This document shows positions 45,759 through 57,387 of a stretch of DNA of 64,000 nt, piece after piece. This DNA comes from Laccaria trichodermophora. Its lineage: Eukaryota; Basidiomycota; Agaricomycetes; Agaricales; Hydnangiaceae. The notes beneath the pieces were generated by a model. That model was not told the DNA's origin, did no database searches, and saw nothing but the letters and a program-made list of their open reading frames with translations. Positions within the stretch are counted from its first letter, which is position 1; each line of letters starts with the position of its first letter. The stretch is from positions 620,001 to 684,000 of the forward strand of contig JACTVC010000017.1 in NCBI GenBank assembly GCA_018417955.1. The letters are read 5' to 3'. Position numbers and translations under genes: made by a program.

Positions 45759-47720
45759 TTGAAAAAAGGTACGATATGATGATACTTGAACAGTGGCAGA
45801 CAAATGGGAATACTGAAGTCTGGCGCAGAGGACACACCTTAGATCAAAAACATGCCGATAGAAACGGTGCACCATACTATGGTATACCATATCATCCAAG
45901 GGCAGACCATGTCTGCCAACTTGTCGGCAGCGGTACATACACAACTTGCAATCCGCCCAGGACACACTGAAAGTCATTTAGCAGTGTCATGTATGGGAAG
46001 GCTATGCGAAGCTGTTCAACTTGGCACCTACACTCTTTCAACTTGAACTTCAAGGAGCAGGCGCAAGGGGGTCTTAGGATTCAAAAAATGGACCTGGGGT
46101 CGATTTTTTTTTTTAAGCCTTACTACCTTGACCTACCTACCTACGTAATCAGGCACATTTCTATATATGGTAATATGATGTCATCGTCATGATTGCTTGT
46201 TCCTCTACCAGTGCCAGATGCCTCACAAGCCTCGCAAACCCAGTTTTGTGGAACAATTTCCAACGAAATGCAACGTAGGTGATACTGGAATATAGGTGAG
46301 TAACTTGTAACCTCAGCTGGATGGAACATATACTTACCCATTGTGTTTCACAGCCAAGCCTCTTACATTCAACAACCCCATCTGAATGTGAGTCCACCAC
46401 CACTCCACACAGGTCTCCAACGGCAGCTCAAGAATGAGGCACTAAATATCGTGTGAGTGCGCATTCAGCTAAGTTTAGGTCATACTCACTCAGTCCTTCT
46501 CCAAGCCCACGTCGTCAGTGGTGACATTTGTTGCCACGTCTGTTACCGCAATCTCCCCACTTTCAATTACTACTCCCACAATCTCGATGTTGCATTTGTC
46601 TGCAAACTTTGTGTTTCCTGTCACACCCATCTCACCTTCTTCCAACTCTGAGGTTTGTTCTTCTGCTTCAGAGCTGGCGCCACTTGATCCCCACTCGTCC
46701 GAGTTGTTCTCGAGTTCTTGCAATGCCAATTTATGATTAGATAAGATTAAAGAAATATTATATAACACTTGAATATCATTGAATTCTGACTGACCTACAT
46801 GTTCTGGAGCGTATTGGCACTGCAAACCTGCAAGGTATGGCCTTCCAGGCCTGTTTTGAGATACTTTTGTAGAGGGTTCCATATTTTTTTTTCTGGGCCT
46901 GCAGCTGACCTACCTACCCAACCCCCGGTCGGACTTTGGAATCCTAAGACCCCCTTGAGCAGGTGCAAACTGGGGACTTCTTGGCTCAAATGGAAAGAGA
47001 CTTACCGGGACAAGCGTCTGTGAACGATGGGTATGTATCTCATCACCAAAGTGCGGAGCCATCATTGCTAACCTGAATGATTTGAACGTCAGGCCGTCAA
47101 TTCTTCAAGGGGCTTCAATGCCCATTATCTCTGGTGGAGAGTTCAATAGTGTTGGAGGCAACTATAATGGCATCACTATCAACATTTATAAGACTTTTAT
47201 CCCCGGAATTATGTTTCTTATTCAAGAAATGGTACTTAGATCAAGTTGTGCGACGGCGTGGGGGCAATCGGCACCAGTCGGTGAGTAGTAAAGAACAACA
47301 GTTGTTCTGCTGAAGGCTTAGACAAATTCATTCAGTTGTCTATTCCCCATCGAGGCCAGCAGAATCCCACCAGGAGAGGTCCGACTATCAACATCTGTAA
47401 GATATTATCTTCGGAGTTACACTTCTTATTCACGAACCGGTACTTCGATCCAGGTGTGCAACAGGATAGAGACAATCGACACGAATCCATTCAGTCACCT
47501 ACTAGCCATCGAGGCCAGCGGAATCCCAGGAAAGGTACAACACCAAGTACGAATGCATACTTCATCACAACATTGTCATCTAACTTCATCGGTCAGATCA
47601 TATGGCTTCTCGAGACGTGAGTCGAAAAATATGTGACCCTGTCGCTATGTTTATGCCCTCTCAGTTATCGGATGAGGAAGATGAAGAGTGTATAGGGGAG
47701 AGCAGTAAAGCAATTTATGA
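45759..47720 (+). pseudogene. R unit, copy 2, interrupted by a hAT-like element
   Basis: The upstream segment 45759-46063 (starting GAAAAAAGGTACGATATGAT) matches 50783 onward almost base for base. The unit then resumes at 46966 with the first exon ERDLPGQASVND, then the SILQGASMPIISGGEFN and GGNYNGITINI exon, and QIIWLLET near 47.6 kb. The 894-bp element sits between. Frames downstream are broken by stops. Confidence 0.55.
46056..46965. mobile_element. 894-bp hAT-like element with 8-bp target duplication
   Basis: Element 46064-46957 has inverted ends CAAGGGGGTCTTAGGATTC and 8-bp flanks AGCAGGCG (46056-46063) and AGCAGGTG (46958-46965), one C-to-T apart. The unoccupied paralogue at about 51086 reads GAGCAGGCGCAAAC, confirming the insertion point. 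On the minus strand it has an acidic 130-codon frame (46490-46882). After a GTAAGT/TTCCAG intron comes a PHD-finger-like block: VVECKRLGCETQW, then YHLRCISLEI and WVCEACEAS. It is non-autonomous, perhaps carrying the Cys-rich part of its parent's protein or of a host gene. Confidence 0.85.
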
Positions 47721-48477
47721 GCGCCAAATTTGCCCAAGAAATGCATTTTTTTTTTGTTTGGTGAAGTAAACACGGGTTTTCGCCCCCGCAAAACAGTTCG
47801 GGAGTCTGTAAGCGCTCGTATGCAGTGTCCGGTCCGGTGTCCGGCGTCCGACACTCTACACACAATCAACTTGCAATCAACTCGCAATGGTGCCACTTTG
47901 ATAAATGTATGTGTACAGAGTCTAGACGATGTAGATTAGCTTTTCAGACTAGTATTGCTATTTAAGTTGCTTTAGCCCATAGATCCCCTGCAATGAATGA
48001 ACTAATAGACGACCTCCAAACGACCTCCTTCAACTCTTGTAAAATACTCCAGGTCATTCCATCACCCTCGTCAAAATATTCCGCTTTGTTACCTATGCTA
48101 TCTCGCTCAAGGACGAGGTCCTTCTTCCCCAGTCCCCAAGGCTACAAAGTCGTCCCCCTAGACGGGGTCAATCCCCTCAGTTCAGTTAATAGTTGAATAT
48201 CTCCTGTGTACTTAGAAATATGACACCGCCTTGGGTGGGCCTATCCTCTGCAGGCTCCATATCAGTATGCACTGGGAATCCGCATCTCCGCGGCGGGGAG
48301 CGGACGGGTCCGTTCACTGTCTATGACGTCGACGACATACAACGTTGTTCCACTTGTATTCCACTGTTCCCATTCTATTCCCGTAAAATTTCGTCGTATA
48401 ACAATCCTACATAGTGATAAAACAAAGTCATTAACGGTGAGTTCATTTCTTTAGCATCAATCCTTCTGATCTGCCCA
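47721..48477. other. Spacer between R copy 2 and the GT61 pseudogene
   Basis: ATG 47993 opens a 67-codon frame (NELIDDLQTTSFNSCKILQV) and 48220-48414 reads TPPWVGLSSAGSISVCT. Both look genic but are unidentified. The segment at 48217 resembles 32789 near the promoter of the 31.2-32.7 kb gene. The spacer corresponds in position to 51930-52870 of the other duplicate but has diverged. Confidence 0.3.
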
Positions 48478-49500
48478 GCTCCCCTTCAACGACCCACTCC
48501 AATTCCTGCGACACTACTACCACTTCGTTGCCGAATTCTTCCTCCATTCCGAGTCTGGCAACCCACATCCCATAACCCCAATTCTTCAGTCGACTACACA
48601 CACTGGGTTAGGAGGATGTTGCAAAGGCATTGCAACTGGAGATGTTCCTCGAAGATGTTGCCCAAGCCAGAAAAAGTCGTCATATTTCGACAGAGCGCGC
48701 ATAAGCAAAAGCTTTTGAAAGAGCATCGTGAAGCGCTCGTTCAGGAGCTGAAGGCGCTGGTTGCGCGATTGAAGAATGCGGAGAGGAGAGAAGAAGAAGG
48801 TGGAAGTTGAGATGGTCAAGGACGGAGGTGGAAATGGGTGGGGGACTCGTCGAGTGGGCTCAGTTGGCAGAGGCGACCAAGTCTTCCCAGCGGCCAGAGT
48901 GGTAACTCCAAGTTCTCGAAGGAGAACAAGCAAGGACGAGCAAGTCTGTTCTCAGCGGACGACCGTATGCCCCTTTCCCCCTTTTCTAAGTCCTCAGCAC
49001 GACTAGTAACCATTCCTAAACAGACCCTCCTAGGCGTGGACGGCAACGGCCTAACCCACCTCGTCTTCATGCCGCCCACCCGAATCTCCACCGTGATCGA
49101 GGTGCTCCCGTCTTTGGACCTGACTATCAGTCGACGACGCACGCGTTGGGGATGAAGCAGTTTGGGATTTGGAGTGATACGTATTTTACGCACGATCCGG
49201 AGTGATATCGGGGGGATGGGACCATGGTTTCGGTCGGCGTTGTGGCGTTGAGGCAAGGGTTGCGGGGAGATTTGATTGGGAGTGAAGTGAGTACTAGTGA
49301 CAGGGGAGTCGTTGTTGAGAGTTAAGACCACGAAGTCGCCCATCCACCAACTTTCCTTTTCTTGGATTCACAAGGTTTGAAATATTGCCCTCCTTCTTCG
49401 TTCATTTGGATTTCTGGTTCTTGAAATATATATTCATGTCCGCTCATCTGCCGTTTGTCCATCCAGTTCTTTGGTTGGCGTCACTTTCGACGATGGTATC
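48478..49500 (+). pseudogene. GT61-type glycosyltransferase pseudogene (internally deleted)
   Basis: Exon-2 sequence (FNDPLQFLRHYYHFVAEFFL) begins at 48478 and matches 52877 onward. Most of exon 2 is then deleted to about 48600. The segment near 48650-48950 corresponds to PEKIVITYISRQSAQ, the helical ELKALVAR region and the QPEWELQ block. A TAA at about 48906 replaces the Glu codon after PEW. Exon 3 (GNGLTHLVFMPPTRISTVIE) follows at 49021, with a frameshift before YQSTT..LGMKQFGIWSD. The 3' flank to about 49500 also matches that of the intact gene. Confidence 0.85.
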
Positions 49501-50763
49501 TAGATGGGATCCTACAACATTTCTGGCCACTCGTGCCCCACTGGCAGCAATCTCCTTGCTGAGTTCCCCCAACTCCGACTGGCCACTCCATAGCTTCTAC
49601 ATCGGCTACGAGACCTCGAAGCGGCGTGGCTATAAGAACAACGGCTGACAGAATCTGGGTATGACTTGGGCAGAGGTACCCAGAGACGATGGAAACGAGT
49701 CCATGATACGGTGATCAAGACCCAAGAACTACTGTCAGGCTGCGCTCGTAGGGCATCGCCAACGAGACAGCGTGAGTGGGAGGAGTAGGAGGGGTACATT
49801 CAAAATTGTGGTAGGAGAGACTTGAAGGGAGAGTTTTGCCGAGTTTGAGGCATCGACACCCATCCTTTGGGGACATAGATGTCAGCGGGACCGTCAAAAC
49901 CGTCATCCTCTTACCTCTCCTGTCCAACCACAGGGGAAAAAACCTCAATCCTCGCCGACGCCGTCTTCCTTCACGTTCCTCACGAGTTTGCACGATCATC
50001 GCGGAGCTCCGATTGGATTTCAGCATCGAGCTCGGGCTTGAAAGGGGTGAGAAGTTGGATGTCGTCTCGCAGTGCTTGGATCAGAGCTTCTCCAGTCCGT
50101 TCACATTGCGAACCCACCCCAGCTCGAAAAGATTTTTGACAGGGGAGCTATCATCGGCTACATGATAGTGACTTCCCATTCCCATCCGCGCCATTTCCAT
50201 CGGGTGCGAGGCTAGTCGATGTTCCAATCCCGTGAAAGACGGCTAAGGATGGGGACTGGTCGTCTGTCAAAGAAACGCAGGCCGCGAGTATGCTACGGCA
50301 CGGTGTAAAACTGCAAGAGGATACCGCGGTGCACGAGAGGCAAGATAGGGCCGAGGTTGAGTTGGAGAGGGAAGAGTTTTTGAGCCATCGTCGAGGGTAT
50401 GGTGATGGAGGAAGAGGTAGACAGAAATCGGGGTTCTTCGGCTTCTGCTCAGATGTTTCGCATAAGGGGACTACGCAAATTGGGAGAGTAGAGGAAGCAG
50501 GTGTGAGGGGGATGGGATTGGACGGCTGCAAATGGGGTGAGGGTCGGATATCGATTCAAAAAGACGAAGACTTTGCGTGAGCTCTGTTCAATCAGGGTTC
50601 CATCGTTTCGTGTGTTTGGTCGCTGGAGGGTCGACATTGAGTCTAGTGATTGTTTTCTGTCAGCTGCTTTTATGTATACTGTATGTGCGTAACCTTGTGA
50701 CAGTGTAACTTATGCGTGACTAGCGATTGCAATTTCACATGTTTTCGAATTCTTATCAACACT
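49501..50763. other. Stretch without a recognised gene
   Basis: Several short frames overlap on both strands. One plus-strand frame, 50290-50580, has a plausible coiled-coil start (VKLQEDTAVHERQDRAEVEL). No splice-consistent gene or known domain was found. Confidence 0.3.
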
Positions 50764-51960
50764 CTACTGAGCAGCTTGTTGAAAAAAGGTACGATATGAT
50801 GATACTTGAACAGTGGCAGACAAATTGGAATACTGAAGTCTGGCGCAGAGGACACACCTTAAATCAAAAACATGCTGATAGAGACGGCGCACCATAGTAC
50901 GGTATATCATATCATCCAAGGGTAGACCATGTCCAACTTGTCGGCAGCGGTACATACGCCACTCGCCATCTGCCCAGGACACGCTGAAAGTCATTTAGCA
51001 GTGTCATGTATGGGAAGGCTATGCGAAGCTGTTCAACTTGGCGCCCACTTGGCGCCTACACTCTTTCAACTTGAACTTCAAGGAGCAGGCGCAAACACGG
51101 GACTTCTTGGCTCAAATGGAAGGAGACTTACCAGGACAAGCGAATGTGAACGATGGGTATGAATGTCATCACCAACGTGCGGAGCCATCATCGCTAACCC
51201 GGACCGCGGCTCTGAAAGGTCGTCGATTCTTCAAGGTGCTTCAATGCCCGTTATCTCTGGTGGAGAGTTCAATAGTGCTGGAGGCGACTATAATCGCGTC
51301 ACTATCAACATCTGCAAGCCTTTATCTTCGGAATTACGTTTCTTATTCAAGAACTGGTACTTAGATCAAGTTGTGCGACGGCGTAGGGACAATCGACACG
51401 AGTCGGTGAGTAGTTTATCTAAAGAACAACACTTGTTCTGCTAAAGGCTTAGACAAATTCATTCAGTCATCTACTCTCCATCGTGGCCAACGGAATTCTA
51501 GGAGAGGTCCGACTATCAACATCTGTAAGACTCTATCTCTGGAGTTACGTTTCTTATCTATGAACTGGTACTTTGGTTAAGGTGTCGGTCGGCACGAGTC
51601 GGTGAGTAGTTTCCTAGAGAACAACATTTTTTCTGCTAAAGGCTAAGACAAAATTCATTCAGTCGTGTACTCTGCGTCGGGGCCAGCAGAATCCTAGGAG
51701 AGGTACGACACCCAGTACGAATGCATACTTCATTACAACTTGTCCTCTAATTTCCTCATCAGATCTTATGGTTTCTCGAGACGTAAGTCAAAAAACATGT
51801 GTCCCCACCGCTATTTTTACGCCGTCTCAGTTATCGGATGAGGAAGACGAACGGTGTATAAAGGAGAGCAGTGATGCAATTTATGAGCGCCAAATATTGC
51901 CCAAAAAACACGTTTTTTTTTTCGTTCTCTTTTTTCCCAAAATGTCAGCACGGGTATCAC
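50764..51960 (+). pseudogene. R unit, copy 3 (uninterrupted)
   Basis: The leader (GAAAAAAGGTACGATATGAT at 50783) runs through to the exon with MEGDLPGQANVND, intron, SILQGASMPVISGGEFN and GGDYNRVTINI. A 51-base intron (GTAAGC...CTTAG in this copy) precedes QVVRRRRDNRHES. A further donor GTGAGT and exon fragments reach SDEEDERCIKESSDAIYERQ near 51.87 kb. This copy keeps the site where copy 2 was hit by the hAT-like element. The long minus-strand frame over 51.8-52.4 kb is a shadow. Confidence 0.5.
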
Positions 51961-52213
51961 AAACAATACTATGGTGGATTGTAGTCCGCGTCTATAAATA
52001 GAACAGCTCAGTGATCGACTGACCCACTTCTCGTTATGTAACCAATAATGAGACTCGCCATCTTCTTCTTCGACGACGATAACCGAATGTGAACGACCCG
52101 TCGACAGCGTCCACCACCTTCTTTTCGCCACAACATTCTTTAAATCGTCGTCTTGCCCACTTATTGGCGAGCCTGACGATCCCCACAATCCGAGTCCCCG
52201 AACGCATCCCAAT

Positions 52214-54177
52214 ATGTTCCTCCGAGGTAATCTCTCAAGGCGAGATGCCTGTCTCGTCCTGTTCGGCGCATGTTTCATGCACATCTCGTCCTTCCTCTTC
52301 CCAACTCGACAAATGACAAGCCAGTCAACGGCCACGGTGATGATTAAACAGCCAGCTTTGGCGGCGTCGGTTGCTCCTACCAATGCACATACGGCGCCGC
52401 AAACGCCTAATACTGGAATCATATCAGAACCAACCGCCGCAGCCTATCCTTCTTCACCGACGCATATACCCCAATCCAATGCCCTCCCGCCAACCACCAT
52501 ACTCGCACACGCACCAGGATGGACGCTATTCCAGAATCTCTACATGTCAAACGGGACCTTATTCCTCATCATACCCAACTCGTCATACACCCCTTCGATG
52601 GCAGGCGACGCATACGGCACCACGAAAGTCGACGGCTTATTCCCTGAGATCAGGATGATGACAAGCACGGGGCTCATGGCGCTCAACACTCCAGATAATA
52701 TCGCGCAGAGGGAACCTACAGAACGGGAGATGCGCCTTGTGAGCGGACTCGAGGCGGCGGAGATGTGGGGTAAAGAAGGCGAGGAAAAGCGAGTTTGGAC
52801 GGTTGATGGGAATACGGTGAGTGTCCTTGGCGTCAAATTAGCCTTTTTTGACAATTAACCGTTCTCGATCCACCAGCTCCTCTTGAACGACCCACCCCAA
52901 TTCCTGCGACACTACTACCACTTCGTCGCCGAACTCTTCCTCGGCGTTCAAGCATTCTTGCACGGCTTCTTCTCCTCACCTACATCCCATAACCCCAAGT
53001 CTTCTTCCGAGTCACTCACACACCCTGGCACGCCTCCGCCAATACATCGCGCCATATTCATACACTCGGACGCAAACGGATGGCGAGACGACCCCGGGTT
53101 CAATGCATATTTCCTTCGAGCGGCCTTTCCATCTCTTACAGTGGAACACCAGGAAGACTGGGGTGATCGAGTGACTGCTAGCATTGAGTCGGGTGTGGGG
53201 GACGCCAGCAAGGCGAGGGCATGGCACTTCCCCTTGGCATTTTTGACAGACAGAAGCGCAGCGCATCGTGGTGTGATGTGTGGGAGTCGGACGCAAAGAA
53301 CTGCGGCGGAGGCTTGGGACTATATGCGTGTCCGTGGGACGTTGAGAGGGATTCATGTGGGTGGGTGGTGGGGTCCTGTGAGGGAGGCGATTTGGCGATT
53401 TGCGGGTGCCAGTGTGAAGCTGGGGAATTTGTCTGCTGTGTTGCCTTTGAATGGGGGGAACGACGTGGATGTGAAGGGATCACAGAGTGAAGATCATGCT
53501 CGTCTCGTCGGAGTGGAGGCGATGTTGCCCATGCCGGAAAAGATCGTCATCACGTATATTTCGCGACAGAGTGCACAGAAGAGGAGGCTCTTGAAGGAGG
53601 ATCATGAGGCGCTCGTTAAGGAGCTGAAGGCGTTGGTTGCAAGAAAGAATGCGGAGAGGGAGGTTGGTGGTGCGGGAGAGAATGAGTTGGTCAAGGGTGG
53701 GGGAGTCGAGTGGGCTCAGTTGGCATCGGCGAGCACGTCTTTCCAGCAGCAACCAGAGTGGGAACTCCAAGTCCTCGAAGCGGAACATATGACAAAGGAC
53801 GAGCAAGTCCGCGCTGCTTCTCGGACAACCGTAACGGCCTTTTTTCTTTTCTTCCCCCTTTTCGAAGTAGTCCTGAGTAACGATTTCCCCAACAGATCCT
53901 CCTAGGCGTACACGGCAACGGCCTAACCCACCTCGTCTTCATGCCGCCCACCCGCATTTCCGCCGTGATTGAGATATTCTGCCCTCCCGGGTTCGCACAT
54001 GACTATCAGTGGACGACGCGGGCGTTGGGGATGACGTATTTTGGGGTGTGGAATGATACGTATTTTACGAGGGAGCCGGAGGTGAGGTATCCGGAGTGTT
54101 TTCAGGGGGATGGGATTTTGGTTTGGGCGGGGGTTGTGGTGGAGATTGTTGAGGGAAGGGTTCGGGGGGAGGTTTAG
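52214..54177 (+). CDS. GT61-family (DUF563, EOGT-like) glycosyltransferase
   Basis: Exons 52214-52816, 52877-53830 and 53896-54177 join in phase 0 to give 612 aa. An N-terminal hydrophobic stretch (CLVLFGACFMHISSFLF) should be a type II signal anchor, placing the enzyme in the ER or Golgi lumen. A Ser/Thr/Pro-rich stem follows. Exon 2 has FLRHYYHFVAELFLGVQAFL and an acceptor-loop region. Exon 3 has the conserved GVHGNGLTHLVFMPP and VIEIFCPPGF blocks that end the GT61 fold, then YFGVWND. The family transfers sugars such as GlcNAc or xylose to protein or glycan; the actual substrate here is unknown. Two broken relatives lie at 4.0-4.8 and 48.5-49.5 kb. No lesion was seen. Confidence 0.88.
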
Positions 54178-54630
54178 TTGAGAGTAAGGTGGCACCAACG
54201 TCGAAACCTCTTTCTTTTTTTCATTCCTTCCTCGTTTGTTTGGATTTCTGGTTGTTGGAGTAGAGGTCCGGTTGTCTGCCCTTTGTCTATCATGTTCATC
54301 GCTTGGCGTCACTAGCTATCACTTTTGACGATCATGGAAAAAGTCGCGCCAAATTTGCGCATTGTGTGCGACCTTGTTTGTCAGGACACGTCGAAGAAAA
54401 CAGTGTTCCATTGAAAAGCCTCCGACTCTTCACGACTCCTGGAGTCCTCTCAACTATCGGCGTCAGTAGGCTGTGAAAGCCTTCTGAACAGATTCAGTTT
54501 TTTTGTTATGCCAACAATTTTCTCCCGCCGGAACTCCAAACTCACTTGAAACAGAGATATTTTGGCTTGTCTCTGCTTTCACTAGAAACATGGCTCACAT
54601 TTCAGACGAAACATTCTCGTTTAACGAACT
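54178..54630. other. 3' flank of GT61 and upstream region of short RBR gene
   Basis: 54300-54530 is the segment shared with the 3' flank of the GT61 fragment at 4.0-4.2 kb (for example CCATTGAAAAGCCTCCGACT). No separate gene seen. Confidence 0.5.
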
Positions 54631-55363
54631 ATGCTCTTCAAAACTACTTTGAAGAAAGTTGTGGGCAAGCTCTGGGGACGTCACCTTCATGCGAAGAAAC
54701 AGTTCGTCCCCCATTCAATTGTTGTTCGGGACAATTGACTAACACCAGAATCGGAACTTGCATAGAACGGTCGAATGCATCAGCTGCTTTGACGAAGTGA
54801 CCCTCAACAAAGTCCTCCATGCTCCATGCAAGCACAATTACTGCCCCTCCTGTCTCGCGGCCCTCGTCAACGAATCCATCAAAGACGAGTCGCGTTTCCC
54901 TGTGCGATGCTGTAAGAAAAAGGTCCCCACCACGCGAATACTCAAACGCCTCGAAGATCAGGACATCAAGAGCAATCTATCAGCCAAGATTCGCGAGTAC
55001 GCAATACCGCAAAACCAGCGACTTTATTGTCCCACGAAAAACTGCACCACGTTCCTCGGAGCCGCCTCGTCCTTTAGATCCCAATCCGTCCTGTGTCCCG
55101 CGTGTCACAAGGCGACGTGCAAATGGTGCCGGCGGCCAATGCACAAAGGGAGCCCTTGCGCCGAGGACGACGATACCCAGAAGCTTAGGCAGACTGCGAA
55201 ATCGGAAGGTTGGCAGACGTGTCCGGGGTGCAAGGCGGTGGTGCAGAGGTTGGAGGGGTGTAACAGCATTGTGTGTCGATGTGGTGTCAATTTCTGCTAT
55301 CTGTGTGGGATGGAGATGTCGGAATGTCGGCATGGACAGTGTTTGCGTGTTAATGCAAGATAG
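54631..55363 (+). CDS. Short RBR-type (RING-IBR-RING) protein
   Basis: RING1 (CISC, then CKHNYCPSC), IBR (CPTKNC, CPACHKATCKWC, HKGSPC) and RING2 (CPGC, EGCNSIVCRC, FCYLC) follow without interruption. The catalytic-type cysteine in EGCNSI is near residue 189. The best start is ATG 54631 (MLFKTTLKKVVGKLWGR), spliced from a GTTCGT donor at 54702 to TTGCATAG ending 54765. That gives a phase-2 junction, as at the same point of the 14.5-15.8 kb gene, and 222 aa. It lacks the long helical N-terminus of that gene, so it is either a short ligase or a 5'-truncated duplicate. The N-terminal exon is less certain than the rest. Confidence 0.75.
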
Positions 55364-56100
55364 TAGGGAGTGTTTTTTTTCTTCTGAGCGTAGCTAAGAC
55401 AGGAATGAAATAAATTGAAGAGTCCGTTCTGAGCACAGTAGGACAACAGTACTTACTTACATTCCATTTCCTGCCCCTGACTCACGATGTATATTGCCTT
55501 GCGTCGATCCGAGCCTTAAATCTGAACAGTTGGGCCCTAAGGCTATTTGTCACAGCGAGCATGGAACCTCTCAATGCATCATGTCTCGACGCTTCCCTCC
55601 TCATCTAGCTGACTCGGCGAATGGATGGTAAGTGCATGGTTTCACGGCATCAATTGAAGAGGTCTTCTGTACCCCAAGTCGAAGTCTTCCGCGTTCATAT
55701 GATCCCTCCGCAGCTTGTCAGTACAATCAACAATGGAAAATGATATGTCAGAAACGTTGACACTCACAAGCGTGCGGGATTTGTCGCCCACGCATCCGGA
55801 GAAGACTGATCGAATGATAAGGGTAGCATGGAGACGAAGGAGAAGACGAAGCGGGTGGGGTGGCGAAGGTTTTCGCATTGTAAGGCGGTGATTCGAAGGT
55901 GTAATAATATGCCAGTGGGCATCATGATGTGCAACTGGGTGAATTTTTGTTCATTATTGGCGTGGCCCGTTGATGACGAATTTTGTGTAAAGTTGTGCAC
56001 CGCGCCCGTCTGTGATGATCAACGGACGCACATAGCGAGTATACAGCCGGTCCAATAGAGATTCGTGGAGTAAAAGAAGGCCAGTGTCGGGAGGAATGCA
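55364..56100 (+). pseudogene. Decayed RBR fragment (RING2 remnant) and spacer
   Basis: In the frame at 55828-56058, HCKAVIRRCNN followed by MMCNWVNFCSLL lines up with CKAVVQRLEGCNS and VCRCGVNFCYLC of the gene just upstream, with insertions and lost cysteines. I read it as the eroded RING2 of a third RBR copy in tandem. The rest of the stretch shows nothing. Confidence 0.45.
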
Positions 56101-56846
56101 AGCGGAAAGATACAGAAGCAAAAAGTTAAATGCAAAAATGGCAACAAACAGATGCAAATCTGATTTTGATTATCAACTTCAAATCTGACACAAAAAACGT
56201 ACGCGAACCACCCGAATCCCGCAACGAAAAAAATGGAGGGCACTGACAAGATAATGTATAGTCTTCAATATCTCGAAATGCATACCTGGTCAACCCGAAG
56301 GAGCGGCGAGTGCATTGTAAAGTGGCAAGTCCATGGAGCGAACTCCGAGTCGTAGAAGAAAAGACAAAGCTCCACTTCGACAAAGTAACTCGGAAGCCTG
56401 AGGGTGATTATGATCATCACCGTGCGGGTGGCAGAGTAAGTTTGGAAGACGCAAACAGGTGGCGCGATGGATGTCAAGAAATAGCGCTCTTTGAGGACTC
56501 TGCGCCTCAATTTTTGGAGACAGAATAAGGCAGCTCAAAACGATTTCATCATAAAAGTAACTCTGGAGTCATGTCCTCGAAGGGATATATGGCTATAATT
56601 ACAACCGCGGGGGCCGACTGGAAGATGTCCACATTGGACGGATCCTTACCAATCTCAAAGAAAGTTGGGGTGCAACGACGGATGACCGTGGCCAGGAAAG
56701 ATGGGTAAAAGGAGACCAAGCATGAGGTCATGAGAAAGCATGTATTTGATAAAAGGAGCTGGCGTTTTTGTGAGTTCCCCCAACAACAAATCCACCACTA
56801 CTTACTCAATTATCCCCTGCATTTAAGCTCAAAGCTGTCACTCGTC
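56101..56846. other. Upstream region of the small secreted protein gene
   Basis: No gene recognised. Frames are short and overlap on both strands. The last 120 bases before ATG 56847 are C/T- and A-rich (TCCCCCAACAACAAATCCAC), as in many fungal 5' leaders. Confidence 0.35.
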
Positions 56847-57153
56847 ATGCGATTTTCCATCACTGCCGCCGCCCTTGCACTTTTGTTATACGCAGGAGCC
56901 ACGATGTCACAGGATGTGGGCGAGTCGTGCCCCGCTGATCAGGCCGGTATGTATAACGTCGCCTGCGATTAGTTCTCTAGTTCTTAATTTGTCGGCGTCC
57001 ACAGGCGATGTCGGCTGCGCGAACACAGCGAGCGTTAACGGCGGCAACGCATACATTTTTATTTGCAATGACGAAGAATTCGTCTTGTTCGCCGACTGCG
57101 CTAGTCCATTTGGATGCAAGACCGAGGGCCCGAAGAACGCGGTCTGTATTTGA
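56847..57153 (+). CDS. Small secreted cysteine-rich protein
   Basis: Two exons, 56847-56946 and 57005-57153 (GTATGT donor, CCACAG acceptor), give 82 aa. A signal peptide of about 21 residues is clear (MRFSITAAALALLLYAGA). The mature part has six cysteines, in SCPAD, VGCAN, ICND, DCAS, GCK and VCI, enough for three disulfides. The size, signal peptide and even Cys number are those of a small secreted protein (SSP). No specific family is recognised. Roles in host or substrate interaction are possible but not shown by sequence. Confidence 0.82.
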
Positions 57154-57387
57154 ACAACAGGCTGGTCTTTATTTGCTTTTCAGACATTGAATATGGTGAT
57201 AACGAACGTATAGTAGTATGTATGGTGAAAGTCTAGGACTCGGAAATTTTGTGCACGTGCATACTACTAGATCAGGAAAATTCACAACCGCATAATGTGA
57301 TAGTTATCCATTCGCAGATCGAGCCACTGGTTGAGTATGCTAGTAACATGAGACAAATAATGCCCTACATCTTTCATGTTGCCGTAG
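57154..57387. other. 3' flank of the secreted protein gene
   Basis: Nothing beyond a likely 3' UTR was seen before the miniature LTR element. Confidence 0.35.

Noticed and set aside
49836..50580. Possible gene on either strand near 50 kb
   Set aside because: Overlapping frames on both strands of similar length, no consistent introns and no recognisable family.
51817..52422. 201-codon open frame on the minus strand
   Set aside because: It overlaps the end of R copy 3 and the signal-anchor exon of the GT61 gene on the other strand, and shares no domain with anything known.
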